Of a stretch of 64,000 nt of DNA, positions 48,251 to 58,965 are shown piece by piece. Every line of letters starts with the position of its first letter. Positions within the stretch are counted from its first letter, which is position 1. The stretch lies in NCBI GenBank assembly GCA_024635795.1, contig JAGXIH010000017.1, positions 1 through 64,000 on the forward strand. The letters are read 5' to 3'. The position numbers and the translations under genes are program-made. The stretch is from Salegentibacter sp. (GTDB lineage: Bacteria; Bacteroidota; Bacteroidia; Flavobacteriales; Flavobacteriaceae). Under the pieces are notes generated by a model that did no database searches, had not been told where the DNA came from, and saw nothing but the letters and a program-made list of their open reading frames with translations.

Positions 48251-49453
48251 TTATATCGCTTCGCTTAAAATATCAAGCGGATTTTCTTCCTCGTTTAATC
48301 GTTCTTCAGCTTCTTTAATTTCTTCCCTTTTGGCACTCACGCTAAGTATAATACCCAGGGCCATACAGGTCATCCAGATTGAGGTCCCCCCGCTACTGAT
48401 CAACGGCAGAGTTTGTCCGGTTACCGGGAACAATTCTACAGCCACCGCCATATTGATGAGTGCCTGAAAAATTATGGGTAAACCAACTCCCATAACCACA
48501 AGTTTCCCAAACATAGTATTGGCTTTTGTCGCAACAATTATTATTCGGAACAACAGCATCAGGTACGCACTCATTACGCCAAATGCTCCTATTAGCCCCA
48601 TTTCTTCAACTATTATCGCGTATATAAAATCGGAAGAAGACTGGGGTAAAAAGTTTCGCTGTACGCTTTTCCCTATTCCCGTTCCTGTTACTCCCCCACG
48701 CGCAATAGCGATCTTGGCTTTTTCTATCTGATAATCGGCTTCGGTATCTTCATCATTAGAAAAGTTCTCGATCCTGCTTGTCCATGTATCTACCCTATTC
48801 GGCAAAAGTCCTGGGAAGGCCTTGGCTGTAAGAATGAACATGGTGAGCAAAAGCAAGCCCGATAAAACAATAATTCCAAGATATTTTGAAGGATATCCTC
48901 CTAAAAACATCAATACCAGAACCATACAAAATATAATGGCTGTAGTAGAAAAATTGGCCGGCAAAATTAACATTAATACCAGGCCAACTGGCACCCAAAG
49001 TGGTAAAATAGACTCTTTAAAGCTTAAATCTTTATGGGTCATTTTTGAGAGGTACCTGGCTACATACACCATCAAAACCACCGACGCCAGAGTAGACGAC
49101 TGAAATGAAACGCCTAAGACAGGAATCTGTATCCAGCGGCTTGCGTTTGCACCATCTATGATGGTGCCCTGAAAGGCTGTGTATAATAATAGCACGATGA
49201 CTACAGGCAAAAATAAAATAGAAAGCCCCCGGAAATAGTGATAGGGTATTTTATGAACGGCAAAAAGCAATGAAAAACCAAGCACTAGATGAAAAAAGTG
49301 AACAACCACATACTTAAATGTGCTTCCATCTCCATAGAGGTATGCGAGATTACTACTGGCGCTGTATACCGGCAAAAATGAAAATAATGCCAACAAGCCG
49401 GCGGTTGCCCAGATAACCTTGTCTCCTTTAAGATTTGAAAAAAAGTTGCTCAT
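48251..49453 (-). CDS. ftsW: FtsW, septal peptidoglycan polymerase
   Basis: FtsW is a SEDS-family glycosyltransferase that polymerises lipid II at the septum together with FtsI. The 400 residues hold about ten membrane helices and the family segments [14 protein letters not shown] and [11 protein letters not shown], then [15 protein letters not shown]. It lies between murD and murG. If copy 1 lacks its own FtsW, this protein would have to partner both FtsI paralogs. Confidence 0.95.
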   Translation of the reverse strand: MSNFFSNLKGDKVIWATAGLLALFSFLPVYSASSNLAYLYGDGSTFKYVVVHFFHLVLGFSLLFAVHKIPYHYFRGLSILFLPVVIVLLLYTAFQGTIIDGANASRWIQIPVLGVSFQSSTLASVVLMVYVARYLSKMTHKDLSFKESILPLWVPVGLVLMLILPANFSTTAIIFCMVLVLMFLGGYPSKYLGIIVLSGLLLLTMFILTAKAFPGLLPNRVDTWTSRIENFSNDEDTEADYQIEKAKIAIARGGVTGTGIGKSVQRNFLPQSSSDFIYAIIVEEMGLIGAFGVMSAYLMLLFRIIIVATKANTMFGKLVVMGVGLPIIFQALINMAVAVELFPVTGQTLPLISSGGTSIWMTCMALGIILSVSAKREEIKEAEERLNEEENPLDILSEAI

Positions 49454-49481
49454 TTAATTGATGCTCTTTCCAGTTTTAATT

Positions 49482-50852
49482 TTATAAATTTCTTACTGCG
49501 TCTTTAAATTGTCTCCCACGGTCTTCATAATTTTCAAAAAGATCGAAACTGGCGCAGGCCGGAGATAATAAAACCGAATCTCCTTTTTCAGAAAACCTAT
49601 ACGCCATTTTAACGGCTTCAGCCATGGATTGTGTTTCAACAATAGTTTCAACACAATTCCCGAAGGTATTTAGCAGCTTTGCATTATCTACCCCAAGGCA
49701 GATTATTGCCTTAACTTTTTCGTTTACTAAAGGCAAAAGGTCATCATACACATTTCCTTTATCTACCCCTCCAACGATCCAAACCGTTTCAGATTCCATA
49801 CTCTCCAAAGCATAAAATGTAGCGTTCACATTAGTTGCCTTGGAATCATTTATATACTGAACATTATTGATCTTCAAAACCTTTTCCAGTCGGTGTTCCA
49901 CCCCCTGAAAATTCTCCATACTTTCTCGTATGGTTTCTTTTCTAATTCGTAATAATTGCGCTACTGTAGCAGCAGCCATGGCGTTTTTGGTATTGTGTTT
50001 ACCTTGCAGACCTAATGTTGTTGTTGGCATATTAAATTGATCGTTATTAATGTTTATTACAATATTTTCGTTTTCTATTTCGGCTCCATTTTCTATTTTC
50101 TTCTCCAGTGAAAATGGGAGCTTTTGTGCTTTAACCTTGTTGTTCTTCAACCATTCTTCAATGATCTCATCATCGGCATCGAAAATGAAAAAATCATCTT
50201 CGGTTTGATTCTCGGTGATCCTGAATTTTGATGCTACATAATTTTCCAGCTTATAATCATATCTATCCAGATGATCTGGGGTTATATTGGTCAACACAGC
50301 TATCTCTGGCCTAAAATTTTCAATTCCGTCCAGCTGAAAACTGCTTAGCTCCAGTACAAACCAGTCGGGTTTGGTTTCAGCGACCTGTTTTGCAAAGCTG
50401 TCTCCTACATTTCCCGCCATTCCTACTGAAACTCCTCCAGCCTTCAGAATATGGTGAATGAATTTCGTGGTGGTGGTTTTACCGTTACTTCCTGTTACTC
50501 CAATTATTTTTGCTGAAGTAAATGCAGCAGCAAATTCTATTTCAGAAATAACCGGAATCCCAAGTTCCTTTAGTTTTAATACTATTGGAACAGTATCGGG
50601 AATCCCCGGACTTTTCATTACCACATCTGCATCGAGAATATTAGCTTCTGTATGCTGTAATTCTTCCCATTCAACCTCAATATTTTCAAGAACTTCTTTA
50701 TACTTATCCTTAATTTTTCCCTTATCTGAAACAAAGATTTTAAAGCCTTTTTTCTTGCCCAGAATAGCCGTTCCGGCCCCACTTTCTCCACCTCCCAGGA
50801 TCACTAGTTTTTGCGAACCTGATTCGCTGATATTTCTCCAGTCCCTCTTCAT
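49482..50852 (-). CDS. murD: MurD, UDP-MurNAc-L-Ala:D-glutamate ligase
   Basis: MurD adds D-glutamate to UDP-MurNAc-L-alanine. The 456 residues have GGGESGAGTA at 20-29, the ATP loop GSNGKTT at 121-127, and NDSKATNVNAT in the C-terminal part. Start and stop overlap mraY by one base (TAATG), so translation is coupled. It ends 28 bases before ftsW. Confidence 0.96.
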   Translation of the reverse strand: MKRDWRNISESGSQKLVILGGGESGAGTAILGKKKGFKIFVSDKGKIKDKYKEVLENIEVEWEELQHTEANILDADVVMKSPGIPDTVPIVLKLKELGIPVISEIEFAAAFTSAKIIGVTGSNGKTTTTKFIHHILKAGGVSVGMAGNVGDSFAKQVAETKPDWFVLELSSFQLDGIENFRPEIAVLTNITPDHLDRYDYKLENYVASKFRITENQTEDDFFIFDADDEIIEEWLKNNKVKAQKLPFSLEKKIENGAEIENENIVININNDQFNMPTTTLGLQGKHNTKNAMAAATVAQLLRIRKETIRESMENFQGVEHRLEKVLKINNVQYINDSKATNVNATFYALESMESETVWIVGGVDKGNVYDDLLPLVNEKVKAIICLGVDNAKLLNTFGNCVETIVETQSMAEAVKMAYRFSEKGDSVLLSPACASFDLFENYEDRGRQFKDAVRNL

Positions 50853-52087
50853 TATCTCACCTTAAGGGTAATAATAGTCACAATTGCCAGAAAAATTCCC
50901 ACGATCCAAAACCTCACCACGATCTTACTCTCGTGATATCCTCTTTTCTGATAATGATGATGCAAAGGAGACATCAGAAAAATTCTTCTTCCTTCGCCAT
51001 ATTTTCGTTTGGTCATCTTAAACCAGGCAACCTGCATGACCACCGAAAGATTTTCCATAAGAAAGATTCCGCATAGAATCGGGATTAATAATTCTTTACG
51101 GGTGGCAATAGCCAGCACGGCTATAATTCCACCTATAGTCAGACTTCCCGTATCTCCCATAAAAACCTGCGCTGGATAGGTATTGTACCATAAAAAGCCA
51201 ACCAGGGACCCGGCAAAGGCAGTAATATAAATCGTCATTTCTCCAGACCGGGGGATGTACATGATGTTCAAATAATCTGAAAAAATGATGTTACCAGATA
51301 CCCAGGCAAATATCCCGAGCGTTAATACAATTATGGCTGAGGAGCCCGCAGCAAGGCCATCAATCCCGTCAGTTAAATTGGCGCCATTGGAAACGGCGGT
51401 CACAATAAAGATCACAATAGGAATAAAAATTAACCAGGCGTAATTTTTAAGTGCAGGATCTATCCAGCTTATAAGGCTGGAATAGTCAAATTCATTGTCT
51501 TTTACAAATGGTATTGTTGTAGTGGTGGTTTTTTCTTCCGGACCCATAACGATATCATCGGTATCAACCAATAATTCCTGCTGTTGAGTTGCAGGCCTAT
51601 TGGTCTCTTCTTTAACAGTAATCGCGGGATGAAAATACATTGTGACTCCAACTATAAGCCCAAGCCCAACCTGGCCAATAACTTTAAATTTTCCAGACAG
51701 CCCCTCTTTATCTTTTTTAAAGGTTTTAATATAATCGTCTATAAAACCAATTGCCCCCATCCAAAGGGTGGTGACAATGAGTAAAAGAACATAAATGTTA
51801 TCTAGCCTGGCGAAAAGCAATACCGGAATTAAGGTGGCAATAATTATTATAAGCCCACCCATCGTAGGAGTTCCGGTTTTTTCATTCTGGCCTTCGAGGC
51901 CAAGGTCTCTTACACTCTCACCAATTTGTTTTGTTCTTAAGTAATTGATAATTCTTTTACCGTAAATAGTAGAAATTGCAAGTGCAAGGATAATCGCCAT
52001 CGCCGATCTAAACGAGATATACTGGAACAAGCGCGCGCCCGGCACCTGGTACTCTGCATCTAAATATTCAAATAGGTAGTATAACAT
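50852..52087 (-). CDS. mraY: MraY, phospho-MurNAc-pentapeptide transferase, copy 2
   Basis: This is the complete 411-residue MraY of the window, making lipid I from UDP-MurNAc-pentapeptide and undecaprenyl phosphate. About ten membrane helices are present. Catalytic segments are GTPTMGG near 75, [13 protein letters not shown] near 118, [12 protein letters not shown] near 236 and the histidine motif [11 protein letters not shown] near 376. A periplasmic loop (about 165-205) with TTTTT-type repeats is typical of Bacteroidota and the most different region from copy 1. It starts 36 bases after murE. Confidence 0.97.
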   Translation of the reverse strand: MLYYLFEYLDAEYQVPGARLFQYISFRSAMAIILALAISTIYGKRIINYLRTKQIGESVRDLGLEGQNEKTGTPTMGGLIIIIATLIPVLLFARLDNIYVLLLIVTTLWMGAIGFIDDYIKTFKKDKEGLSGKFKVIGQVGLGLIVGVTMYFHPAITVKEETNRPATQQQELLVDTDDIVMGPEEKTTTTTIPFVKDNEFDYSSLISWIDPALKNYAWLIFIPIVIFIVTAVSNGANLTDGIDGLAAGSSAIIVLTLGIFAWVSGNIIFSDYLNIMYIPRSGEMTIYITAFAGSLVGFLWYNTYPAQVFMGDTGSLTIGGIIAVLAIATRKELLIPILCGIFLMENLSVVMQVAWFKMTKRKYGEGRRIFLMSPLHHHYQKRGYHESKIVVRFWIVGIFLAIVTIITLKVR

Positions 52088-52123
52088 ATCCTTGTTTGGT
52101 ACCTGCCCTGGCAGGTGTGATTC

Positions 52124-53590
52124 TTATTTTTCTAATTGCTTTAAAAATTCTGCTACTATTTTGAGATCATCAAAATCAAATCTTTCCCCGTTAACCTCCT
52201 GATAGGTTTCATGACCTTTCCCGGCAATGAGGATAATATCGTTTTTGGAAGCCATCTGGCAGGCCGTTTTTATCGCTTGCTTTCTATTGGTCACCGCATT
52301 GGTTTTTTTGAAATTCTGCGGCTCCACTCCGGCTTCAATCTCTTCAATAATTCTATCAGGGTCTTCGGTTCTTGGATTATCGCTGGTAAAGATCACATCG
52401 GTACTTAGCGCCGAAGCAATATGTCCCATCTTGGGTCGCTTGGTCTTATCCCTGTCTCCTCCACAGCCAACAACCGTGATCAGTTTTTCATTCCTGGTTC
52501 TGATACTGTTTATAGTTTCCAACACATTTTTAAGCGCATCAGGAGTATGTGCATAATCTACTATTGCAGTGATCTTTTCTTTATCTGAAATTATATACTG
52601 AAACCTACCACTCACCGAATCCAGTTCGCTGATGATCTTCAGGGTTTCAAGAGTCTCGAGGCCAAGCAATTCAGCAGTAGCATAGATTGCCAAAATATTA
52701 TACGCATTGAAATTGCCTATAAGTTTGGTCCAGAGCTCCTGGCCATTCACCTTTAGCAATAAACCTGTGAATTGGTTTTCCAGAATCTGCGCTTTATAAT
52801 CGGCGTAAGATTTTAAAGCGTAAGTGTATTTTACCGCTTTGGTGTTTTGAAGCATTACCAGGCCGTTCTTATCATCTACATTGGTAAGGGCGAAGGCAGA
52901 AGCCGGCAACTCATCGAAGAATCGTTTCTTCACATCCCGGTATTCAGCAAAATCCTTGTGATAATCAAGATGGTCATGGGACAGATTGGTGAAAATCCCA
53001 CCTTTGAATTCCAGAGCGCTTGTTCGGTGTTGGGCTATTCCGTGAGAGCTGACTTCCATAAAACAGAATTCCACGCCTTCATCATTCATTTGCTTTAGGT
53101 AGGAGTTTATGCTGAGGGAATCGGGGGTTGTTCTTACGGCATCAAAACTCTTCTCGCCCACCATCACCTTTACGGTTGAAAGCAATCCCACTTTAAAACC
53201 GGCTTTGGTAAATAACTGATATAGCAACGTGGCAATTGTGGTTTTTCCGTTGGTACCGGTAACTCCCACAAGTTTTAATTTTCCTGAAGGATTATCATAG
53301 AAATTCGCGGCCATAAAAGCCAGCGCCTTTTGAGAGTCGTTAACCTGTACATAAGTAATCCCATTGACTATATCTTTAGGTAGCTCCTCACAAATTACTG
53401 CCAGTGCTCCCTTGTTTACAGCCTGTTCTATAAATTTATGGCCGTCGGAAAGTGTTCCCCGAATGGCTACAAAAACATCGTTTAACTCCACCTTACGGGA
53501 ATCAAACTGAATGTTGTTAACTGCAACCGAAGTATTACCGGTTACGGCCTCCATAGAAACTCTGTATAATATGTCTTTTAAAATATTCAA
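52124..53590 (-). CDS. murE: MurE, UDP-MurNAc-tripeptide synthetase, copy 2
   Basis: This MurE has 488 residues, with GTNGKTT near 112-118 and the meso-diaminopimelate signature DNPR near 404. It is one residue longer than the copy at 810-2273, owing to an insertion near residue 338. The four-base overlap with ftsI is the same as in copy 1. Because murD and the rest follow in the same operon, this is probably the housekeeping MurE. Confidence 0.97.
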   Translation of the reverse strand: MNILKDILYRVSMEAVTGNTSVAVNNIQFDSRKVELNDVFVAIRGTLSDGHKFIEQAVNKGALAVICEELPKDIVNGITYVQVNDSQKALAFMAANFYDNPSGKLKLVGVTGTNGKTTIATLLYQLFTKAGFKVGLLSTVKVMVGEKSFDAVRTTPDSLSINSYLKQMNDEGVEFCFMEVSSHGIAQHRTSALEFKGGIFTNLSHDHLDYHKDFAEYRDVKKRFFDELPASAFALTNVDDKNGLVMLQNTKAVKYTYALKSYADYKAQILENQFTGLLLKVNGQELWTKLIGNFNAYNILAIYATAELLGLETLETLKIISELDSVSGRFQYIISDKEKITAIVDYAHTPDALKNVLETINSIRTRNEKLITVVGCGGDRDKTKRPKMGHIASALSTDVIFTSDNPRTEDPDRIIEEIEAGVEPQNFKKTNAVTNRKQAIKTACQMASKNDIILIAGKGHETYQEVNGERFDFDDLKIVAEFLKQLEK

Positions 53591-55593
53591 CTTAAATGCA
53601 GATTTACCTGTTGGTTGTTTTTTATCTTCTGCCCGGCCGAAACTGACTGTGCTTTCACTTTCCCTTTTCCACGGAATTTCACTTCCAAACCAAGATTTTC
53701 TAAAAGTGATACGGCATCCATGGCCGGCATTCCAATCACATCGGGCATAATTATTTTCTCGTTCTGGATCTTGGTGTAGTATTTTTCGAAATCATCTTCT
53801 ATAATTTCATTTTCTACTTCTATAGACTCCAGTTCATCTTCTATTGGTGTGTCAGTATAGATCTTTTGCGCAATACGTTTAAAAACCGGCCCACTAACAT
53901 CGGCTCCATAATAACCCACTCTGTTATCGGGTTTATGAATTACCACTATACTGGTATATTTGGGATTTTCTGCAGGGAAGTATCCCACGAAAGAGGAAAT
54001 ATAGCGTCTGTTTGAAGCCCAGTCATCCATCCAGTATTCAGTTTGGGCAGTTCCGGTTTTCCCGGCCATAGAGAAATTTGGGGAATAAAGACTTTTGGCT
54101 GTCCCGCGTTCCACAACATTTTTAAGCATCTCCTGCACTTTGGAAAGTGTTTCCGGAGAACAGATCGCCGGGTCGATCACTTCTTTTTCAAATTTCTGAA
54201 TGGTTTTATCCCATTCTTTTACCTCTTTTATAAAGCGCGGCTTCACCATTTCTCCATTGTTGGCTATGGCGTTATAAAAGGTTAGTGTTTGCAGAGGCGT
54301 CATCTGGATACTTCCATATCCGTAAGCCATCCAGGGCAAGGAAAGCCCCGACCATTTCTTATCTCCCGGTTGCGGAATATCAGGTACTCCTTCGCCTTTT
54401 ATATCCAAGCCAAGCGGCTCATTCAAGTGCATCGAATTAAGCTTATCGATGAATTTCTGAGGTTGGTCTTTATAGTTGTCGTATATAATTTTCACGGTCC
54501 CAACATTGGAAGAAACTTCAAAAGCTCTTGCAACGCTAATATCTCCATACCCGCCGTGTTTCGAATCCCGAACCATCCTACCGCGTATTGGAAGACGTCC
54601 ATTTCCGGTTGCCACGATATCACCGGTATCAACTACTTTATGGTCCAGGGCGGTAACCATAGCCATTAATTTGAAGGTAGAACCGGGCTCGTGTAATTCA
54701 CCTACGGCGTAATTAAGTTTTTCATAATAAGTGCCCTGAGAAGTTCTTCCTAAATTGGAGATAGCCTTGATCTCTCCTGTTTTGGTTTCCATTACCACCA
54801 CACTGCCATGATCGGCTTTATATTTTTCGAGTTGTTTCAAAAGGGCGTGATGCGCAATATCCTGTATATTGACATCTATGGTTGATATAACATCGTAACC
54901 ATCCTTAGGCTCAACTTCATTATTATCGCTAATTGGCTTCCATTGGCCTTTGGCAATTTTCTGTTTCAACCGGCGGCCATCGGTTCCTCTTAAAAAAGAA
55001 CTGTACGCTCCCTCAAGGCCCACCCTGGTGAAATAACCCTGGTCATCCTGTCGTTCATATCCAACGGTTCGCTCTCCCATTTTCCCCAATGGATGCTCCC
55101 GAACGGTGCGCTGCTCAACGATCATCCCACCCTTATAGGTTCCCAGATTGAACATAGGAAACTGCTTCAGCTTAAGAAATTCTGAATAACCAAGACCTCT
55201 TGTTATTAAAAGGTAACGCTGCTTGTTGGCTCTGGCCGTACGAAGTTTCTGCGCATAATAGGAAGCTGAATTGCCAAGCATTGCAGCCAATTCTTTGGAT
55301 AGCGGTCCTATATTCTCCTGAAAATCCTTATCAGAAACAGTTACCGCATCAAACCTTATATCGTATTTGGGAATGGATGTAGCAAGCAAACTCCCGTTAG
55401 AATCGTATAAGTTGCCGCGATTGGAAGGTATTTTAAAGTTTCGGTAAGTGCGCTCTTCAGCTAACTGTTTATAATATTCTCCATCTACAAACTGAATATC
55501 CAAGAGCTTAACGCTTACGCCAACCGCAAACAAAAACATACAGGCTGCCACGAAGTACAACCTGTTTAATATGCCTTTTTCGGTTATTGCCAT
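53587..55593 (-). CDS. ftsI: FtsI-type division transpeptidase with PASTA domain, copy 2
   Basis: This class B penicillin-binding protein has 668 residues, with a membrane helix at about 12-32, STFK at 305-308, SSN at 361-363, KTG at 512-514 and a C-terminal PASTA domain. Its copy 1 paralog has the same length and the catalytic motifs fall at the same positions. Differences cluster in the N-terminal pedestal region (residues 15-60 and 95-150) and the PASTA domain, which contact partners, while the catalytic walls are nearly the same. Probably this is the main partner of FtsW. Confidence 0.97.
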   Translation of the reverse strand: MAITEKGILNRLYFVAACMFLFAVGVSVKLLDIQFVDGEYYKQLAEERTYRNFKIPSNRGNLYDSNGSLLATSIPKYDIRFDAVTVSDKDFQENIGPLSKELAAMLGNSASYYAQKLRTARANKQRYLLITRGLGYSEFLKLKQFPMFNLGTYKGGMIVEQRTVREHPLGKMGERTVGYERQDDQGYFTRVGLEGAYSSFLRGTDGRRLKQKIAKGQWKPISDNNEVEPKDGYDVISTIDVNIQDIAHHALLKQLEKYKADHGSVVVMETKTGEIKAISNLGRTSQGTYYEKLNYAVGELHEPGSTFKLMAMVTALDHKVVDTGDIVATGNGRLPIRGRMVRDSKHGGYGDISVARAFEVSSNVGTVKIIYDNYKDQPQKFIDKLNSMHLNEPLGLDIKGEGVPDIPQPGDKKWSGLSLPWMAYGYGSIQMTPLQTLTFYNAIANNGEMVKPRFIKEVKEWDKTIQKFEKEVIDPAICSPETLSKVQEMLKNVVERGTAKSLYSPNFSMAGKTGTAQTEYWMDDWASNRRYISSFVGYFPAENPKYTSIVVIHKPDNRVGYYGADVSGPVFKRIAQKIYTDTPIEDELESIEVENEIIEDDFEKYYTKIQNEKIIMPDVIGMPAMDAVSLLENLGLEVKFRGKGKVKAQSVSAGQKIKNNQQVNLHLS

Positions 55594-55595
55594 TT

Positions 55596-55913
55596 TTATT
55601 CAGTGATATTTACTCTTATTTTAAAGGGTGGTGTTTCTGATGGTCCAACACCCCTTCCACTCATTTTCCTGGTGATTGTAGACTCCATTTTTATTTTCAT
55701 AAGCGCGGAACGCCGGTCTACAAATTCACTTCTCAATTCTCTTACTTCATTATGCAGCTGCGCTATTTTATGAACTTTTCGTTCTGCACTATGAGAACTG
55801 GCGATCATAACAATGGCCAACAGCGTACAGTAAACAATAAACCTCCAATTATTAACCGCATCACGGCTAATGAGAAAATTTGCTCTAAGAAGATTGTAAA
55901 AACCCTTTTTCAT
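55596..55913 (-). CDS. ftsL: FtsL-like division protein, copy 2
   Basis: This is a 105-residue bitopic protein with a membrane helix at about 22-42 and a charged periplasmic helix, equal in length to the copy at 4284-4601. It begins 16 bases after rsmH and ends 2 bases before ftsI, tighter than in copy 1 (49 and 7 bases). Assignment is by position and topology. Confidence 0.88.
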   Translation of the reverse strand: MKKGFYNLLRANFLISRDAVNNWRFIVYCTLLAIVMIASSHSAERKVHKIAQLHNEVRELRSEFVDRRSALMKIKMESTITRKMSGRGVGPSETPPFKIRVNITE

Positions 55914-55929
55914 GACTTTCTAAGAGGCT

Positions 55930-56826
55930 TTAAATTCTTTTTGCTACACGCAATTTTGCACTGCGGGCACGACTATTTCGTTCAATTTCTTCTTTTGAAG
56001 GAACTATTAGTCCTCCCACCTTTTTAAAAGGAACCGAAATATTTCCGTAGAAATCTTTTTCCGGCTCACCTTCAAACAATCCGCTTCTAATAAAGCGCTT
56101 CACCAAACGGTCTTCCAACGAGTGATACGAGATCAGACTTATTCGCCCACCTTTTACCACAAGTTCTTCTGTTTGCTTTAAAAATTCTTTTAGCACTTCA
56201 ATTTCCTGATTCACCTCTATCCTTATCGCCTGATAGATTTGAGCCAGAACCTTATTTTCTTTACCCTTAAAAAGGTGCGGTTTCAAAAGTTCATTTAATT
56301 GTTCGCTACTTTCAATTGCCTTCTGCTCCCTGGCTTCTACAATAATTTTTGCAAGTTTTGGAGCATTCTTTAAATCGGCATATTGGTAAAACAACTGTCT
56401 TAATTGGGCTTCAGAATATTGATTGATCACCTCATAGGCACTCAGCTTGCTATCCTGATTCATCCGCATGTCCAGTTTAGCATCGAAACGGGTTGAAAAA
56501 CCACGCTCAGCTTCATTAAACTGATGGGATGAAACCCCAAAATCCCCTAAGATGCCGTCAACCTGCTTTATTCCGTAGAATCTTAAGAAGCGCTTGATAA
56601 ACCGAAAATTCTCGCTGATAAGCGTAAATCGCGGGTCATCTATTTTATTCTGCAAAGCATCTTTATCCTGATCGAAACCGAATAGTTTTCCGCTAGACCC
56701 TAATCTTTTAAGAATCTCCCGGGAATGTCCGCCACCACCAAAAGTGATATCAACGTAAACCCCGTCCTCCTTGATATTGAGACCGTCTACAGATTCTTTT
56801 AATAAAACCGGATTATGATATTCCAT
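55930..56826 (-). CDS. rsmH: RsmH (MraW), 16S rRNA C1402 N4-methyltransferase, copy 2
   Basis: This is a 298-residue methyltransferase with GGGGH at 30-34 in the SAM site and an arginine-rich C-terminus (SRARSAKLRVAKRI). It has the same start context and 14-base overlap with mraZ as the paralog at 4651-5547. One copy is normally enough for the cell, and its rRNA target is the same, so the second copy is functionally redundant unless regulated differently. Confidence 0.96.
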   Translation of the reverse strand: MEYHNPVLLKESVDGLNIKEDGVYVDITFGGGGHSREILKRLGSSGKLFGFDQDKDALQNKIDDPRFTLISENFRFIKRFLRFYGIKQVDGILGDFGVSSHQFNEAERGFSTRFDAKLDMRMNQDSKLSAYEVINQYSEAQLRQLFYQYADLKNAPKLAKIIVEAREQKAIESSEQLNELLKPHLFKGKENKVLAQIYQAIRIEVNQEIEVLKEFLKQTEELVVKGGRISLISYHSLEDRLVKRFIRSGLFEGEPEKDFYGNISVPFKKVGGLIVPSKEEIERNSRARSAKLRVAKRI

Positions 56827-57280
56827 CTAGATCGTCATTACCCATTACCTCTTCAGCCAATTCGGCGAAATCATCGGTAGACTCATAAATGGTCTTCTCG
56901 TACTGCTCTTTATCCCAGATCTCGATAATGTTAATTGCCGAATTAAGGACGATTTCCTTCTCAATTCCGGCGAAACCCACAAGATCCTTCGGAATTAATA
57001 ATCTGCCGTTTGCATCTACCTCCACACTTTTCACCCCGGCAGTAAATCTTCTAATAAAATCGTTGTTCTTTTTCTTGAAACGGTTAAGGCCGTTCATTTT
57101 CTTCATCAGTTTATCCCACTCTTCCATGGGATATAATTCCAGACAAGGCTGAAAAACGGCTCGCTTCAATACAAATCCCTCCTGCAACATAGGCGCAAGC
57201 TGCTTCTTTAACGCTGAAGGCACCATTAACCGGCCTTTAGCATCAACCTTGCATTCATATGTTCCGATGAGATTTACCAC
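56813..57280 (-). CDS. mraZ: MraZ, transcriptional regulator of the dcw operon, copy 2
   Basis: This 155-residue MraZ carries the paired DAKGRLMVP and DANGRLLIP cores. It is about 78 % identical to copy 1 by hand count, with changes concentrated in the C-terminal 35 residues and near 31-61, away from the DNA-contact loops. It heads the long operon to ftsZ. Three box repeats at 57318-57342 lie upstream, nearly identical to those of copy 1, so each protein could bind both promoters. Confidence 0.96.
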   Translation of the reverse strand: MVNLIGTYECKVDAKGRLMVPSALKKQLAPMLQEGFVLKRAVFQPCLELYPMEEWDKLMKKMNGLNRFKKKNNDFIRRFTAGVKSVEVDANGRLLIPKDLVGFAGIEKEIVLNSAINIIEIWDKEQYEKTIYESTDDFAELAEEVMGNDDLDGIS

Positions 57281-57298
57281 TAGTTAGATTTTCTAAGC

Positions 57299-57342
57299 CA
57301 AATATATTGAAAATATTACCACTTTTTACCACTTTTTACCAC
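57299..57342 (-). promoter_or_regulatory. mraZ promoter with three MraZ-type boxes, copy 2
   Basis: On the minus strand, three GTGGT boxes at 10-bp spacing (plus-strand ACCAC at 57318, 57328 and 57338) stand before a TATATTTG -7 box at 57299-57306. The arrangement is the same as at 6020-6063, and 51 of 54 bases agree. Confidence 0.75.
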
Positions 57343-57501
57343 ATTGTTGATAAATATTTCCATCCTATTGCACTGAAAGACTTTTGAATACACCTATGAG
57401 GTTAGATCTCAGAGCCTTGGTTTTATCCTAAAATTTTGTGTTAAAAATGATCGCTAATCCTGTTAAATGCTATAAGGAATTGCCTTTGCTATTTCTCAAA
57501 A

Positions 57502-57535
57502 ATGATTATACTTGTATCGAAATCGCTATATTTGC
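57502..57535 (+). promoter_or_regulatory. Promoter block of hydrolase-engB, copy 2
   Basis: The -7 box TATATTTG lies at 57527-57534, 25 bases before the ATG. The block matches 6231-6264 at 32 of 34 positions; both differences are adjacent. Confidence 0.65.
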
Positions 57536-57559
57536 GATTGCTAACCGCAAAGGCTATCA

Positions 57560-58324
57560 ATGAAAAATAATTTAAGGCAAGAGGGTAAATTCACATACCT
57601 GGAGAAAGGAGAAGGGACTCCAATAGTTATTTTACACGGACTGATGGGTGGCTTGAGTAATTTTGATGGTGTTATCGATTTTTTTCCTCCTAAGGGCTAT
57701 AAAATTTTGATTCCTGAATTGCCTTTATACTCCATGTCTCTCCTAAAGACAAGCGTGGGTACTTTCGCGAAATACATAAAAGAATTTGTAGATTTTAAGG
57801 GCTTAGATCAAGTGATCCTATTAGGGAATTCCCTGGGAGGCCATATTGGTCTTCTCACTACTAAACTATACCCTGAGATGGTAAAGGCGCTTGTTATAAC
57901 GGGAAGTTCGGGTTTATATGAAAACGCGATGGGAGAAAGTTATCCCCGGCGTGGCGATTATGAATTCATAAAGAAAAAAGCACAAAACGTTTTTTACGAC
58001 CCTGAAGTTGCTACCAAGGAAATAGTTGATGAAGTTTACGACACGGTAAGCGACCGTAATAAACTGGTTAAAACCCTTGCGATTGCAAAAAGTGCGATCA
58101 GGCATAATATGGCTAAGGACCTGCCGAAAATGCGAACCCCAACCTGCATTATATGGGGGAAAGATGATAATGTCACTCCTCCTGAAGTTGCTGAAGATTT
58201 TAAACGCCTCCTACCCGATGCCGATCTTTACTGGATCGACAAGTGTGGGCACGCGGCTATGATGGAGCATCCAGAGCGATTCAATGAGCTTCTCCACGCC
58301 TGGCTACAAGAACGCAAATTTTAA
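57560..58324 (+). CDS. Alpha/beta hydrolase, copy 2
   Basis: This 254-residue hydrolase has HGLMGG, the nucleophile GNSLGG (Ser91), an acid in GKDDNVTPP (about 203) and His231 in CGHAAMMEHP. It keeps the same complete triad as the copy at 6289-7053. The substrate is unknown. It stands divergent from mraZ and 33 bases before engB. Confidence 0.88.
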   Translation: MKNNLRQEGKFTYLEKGEGTPIVILHGLMGGLSNFDGVIDFFPPKGYKILIPELPLYSMSLLKTSVGTFAKYIKEFVDFKGLDQVILLGNSLGGHIGLLTTKLYPEMVKALVITGSSGLYENAMGESYPRRGDYEFIKKKAQNVFYDPEVATKEIVDEVYDTVSDRNKLVKTLAIAKSAIRHNMAKDLPKMRTPTCIIWGKDDNVTPPEVAEDFKRLLPDADLYWIDKCGHAAMMEHPERFNELLHAWLQERKF

Positions 58325-58357
58325 TTATTCCCAAACCGGGTTATAAAATAATTTCTG

Positions 58358-58957
58358 ATGAAAATCAAATCGGCTGAATTTGTGGTTAGCAACCAGAAGG
58401 TGGAAAAATGTCCTGATTCCAAACTGCCCGAGTACGCCTTTATTGGCCGAAGTAATGTGGGAAAATCCTCCCTGATCAATATGCTTACCGAGCGGAAGTC
58501 CCTGGCCAAAACTTCATCAAGACCGGGAAAAACACAGCTCATTAACCATTTTTTAATCAATGGGAACTGGCACCTAGTGGATTTACCCGGATATGGTTAC
58601 GCAAAGGTTTCAAAATCTGCAAAAAGAACATTTCAGAAATTTATAACCGCTTATTTTGCGAATCGCAAACAAATGGTATGCGCCTTTGTACTGATAGATA
58701 GCCGCCATAAAGCACAGAAGATAGATCTGGAATTTATGCAATGGCTAGGCGAGCACCAGATTCCTTTCTGTATTATCTTCACCAAAGCCGATAAGATAAA
58801 ACCAAAAGCCCTGGAGACCAACATTAAAAATTACCAGGCCGAAATGCTTGAATACTGGTCAGAAATGCCGGAGTTCTTTATCAGCTCCGCTACTTCAGGT
58901 CTTGGTAAGGACGAAATTCTGGGTTATATCGAATCGGTTAATCAACAAATGGAATAG
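58358..58957 (+). CDS. engB: EngB (YihA/YsxC), ribosome-biogenesis GTPase, copy 2
   Basis: This 199-residue GTPase has G1 GRSNVGKSS at 30-38, G3 DLPGYG at 75-80 and G4 TKAD at 142-145. It begins MKIKSAEF, which supports the matching start chosen for copy 1. The gene ends 8 bases before the stop codon of a convergent small protein gene. This is probably the native engB, as it keeps the gldC-gldB neighbourhood. Confidence 0.96.
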   Translation: MKIKSAEFVVSNQKVEKCPDSKLPEYAFIGRSNVGKSSLINMLTERKSLAKTSSRPGKTQLINHFLINGNWHLVDLPGYGYAKVSKSAKRTFQKFITAYFANRKQMVCAFVLIDSRHKAQKIDLEFMQWLGEHQIPFCIIFTKADKIKPKALETNIKNYQAEMLEYWSEMPEFFISSATSGLGKDEILGYIESVNQQME

Positions 58958-58965
58958 CTTAAGAA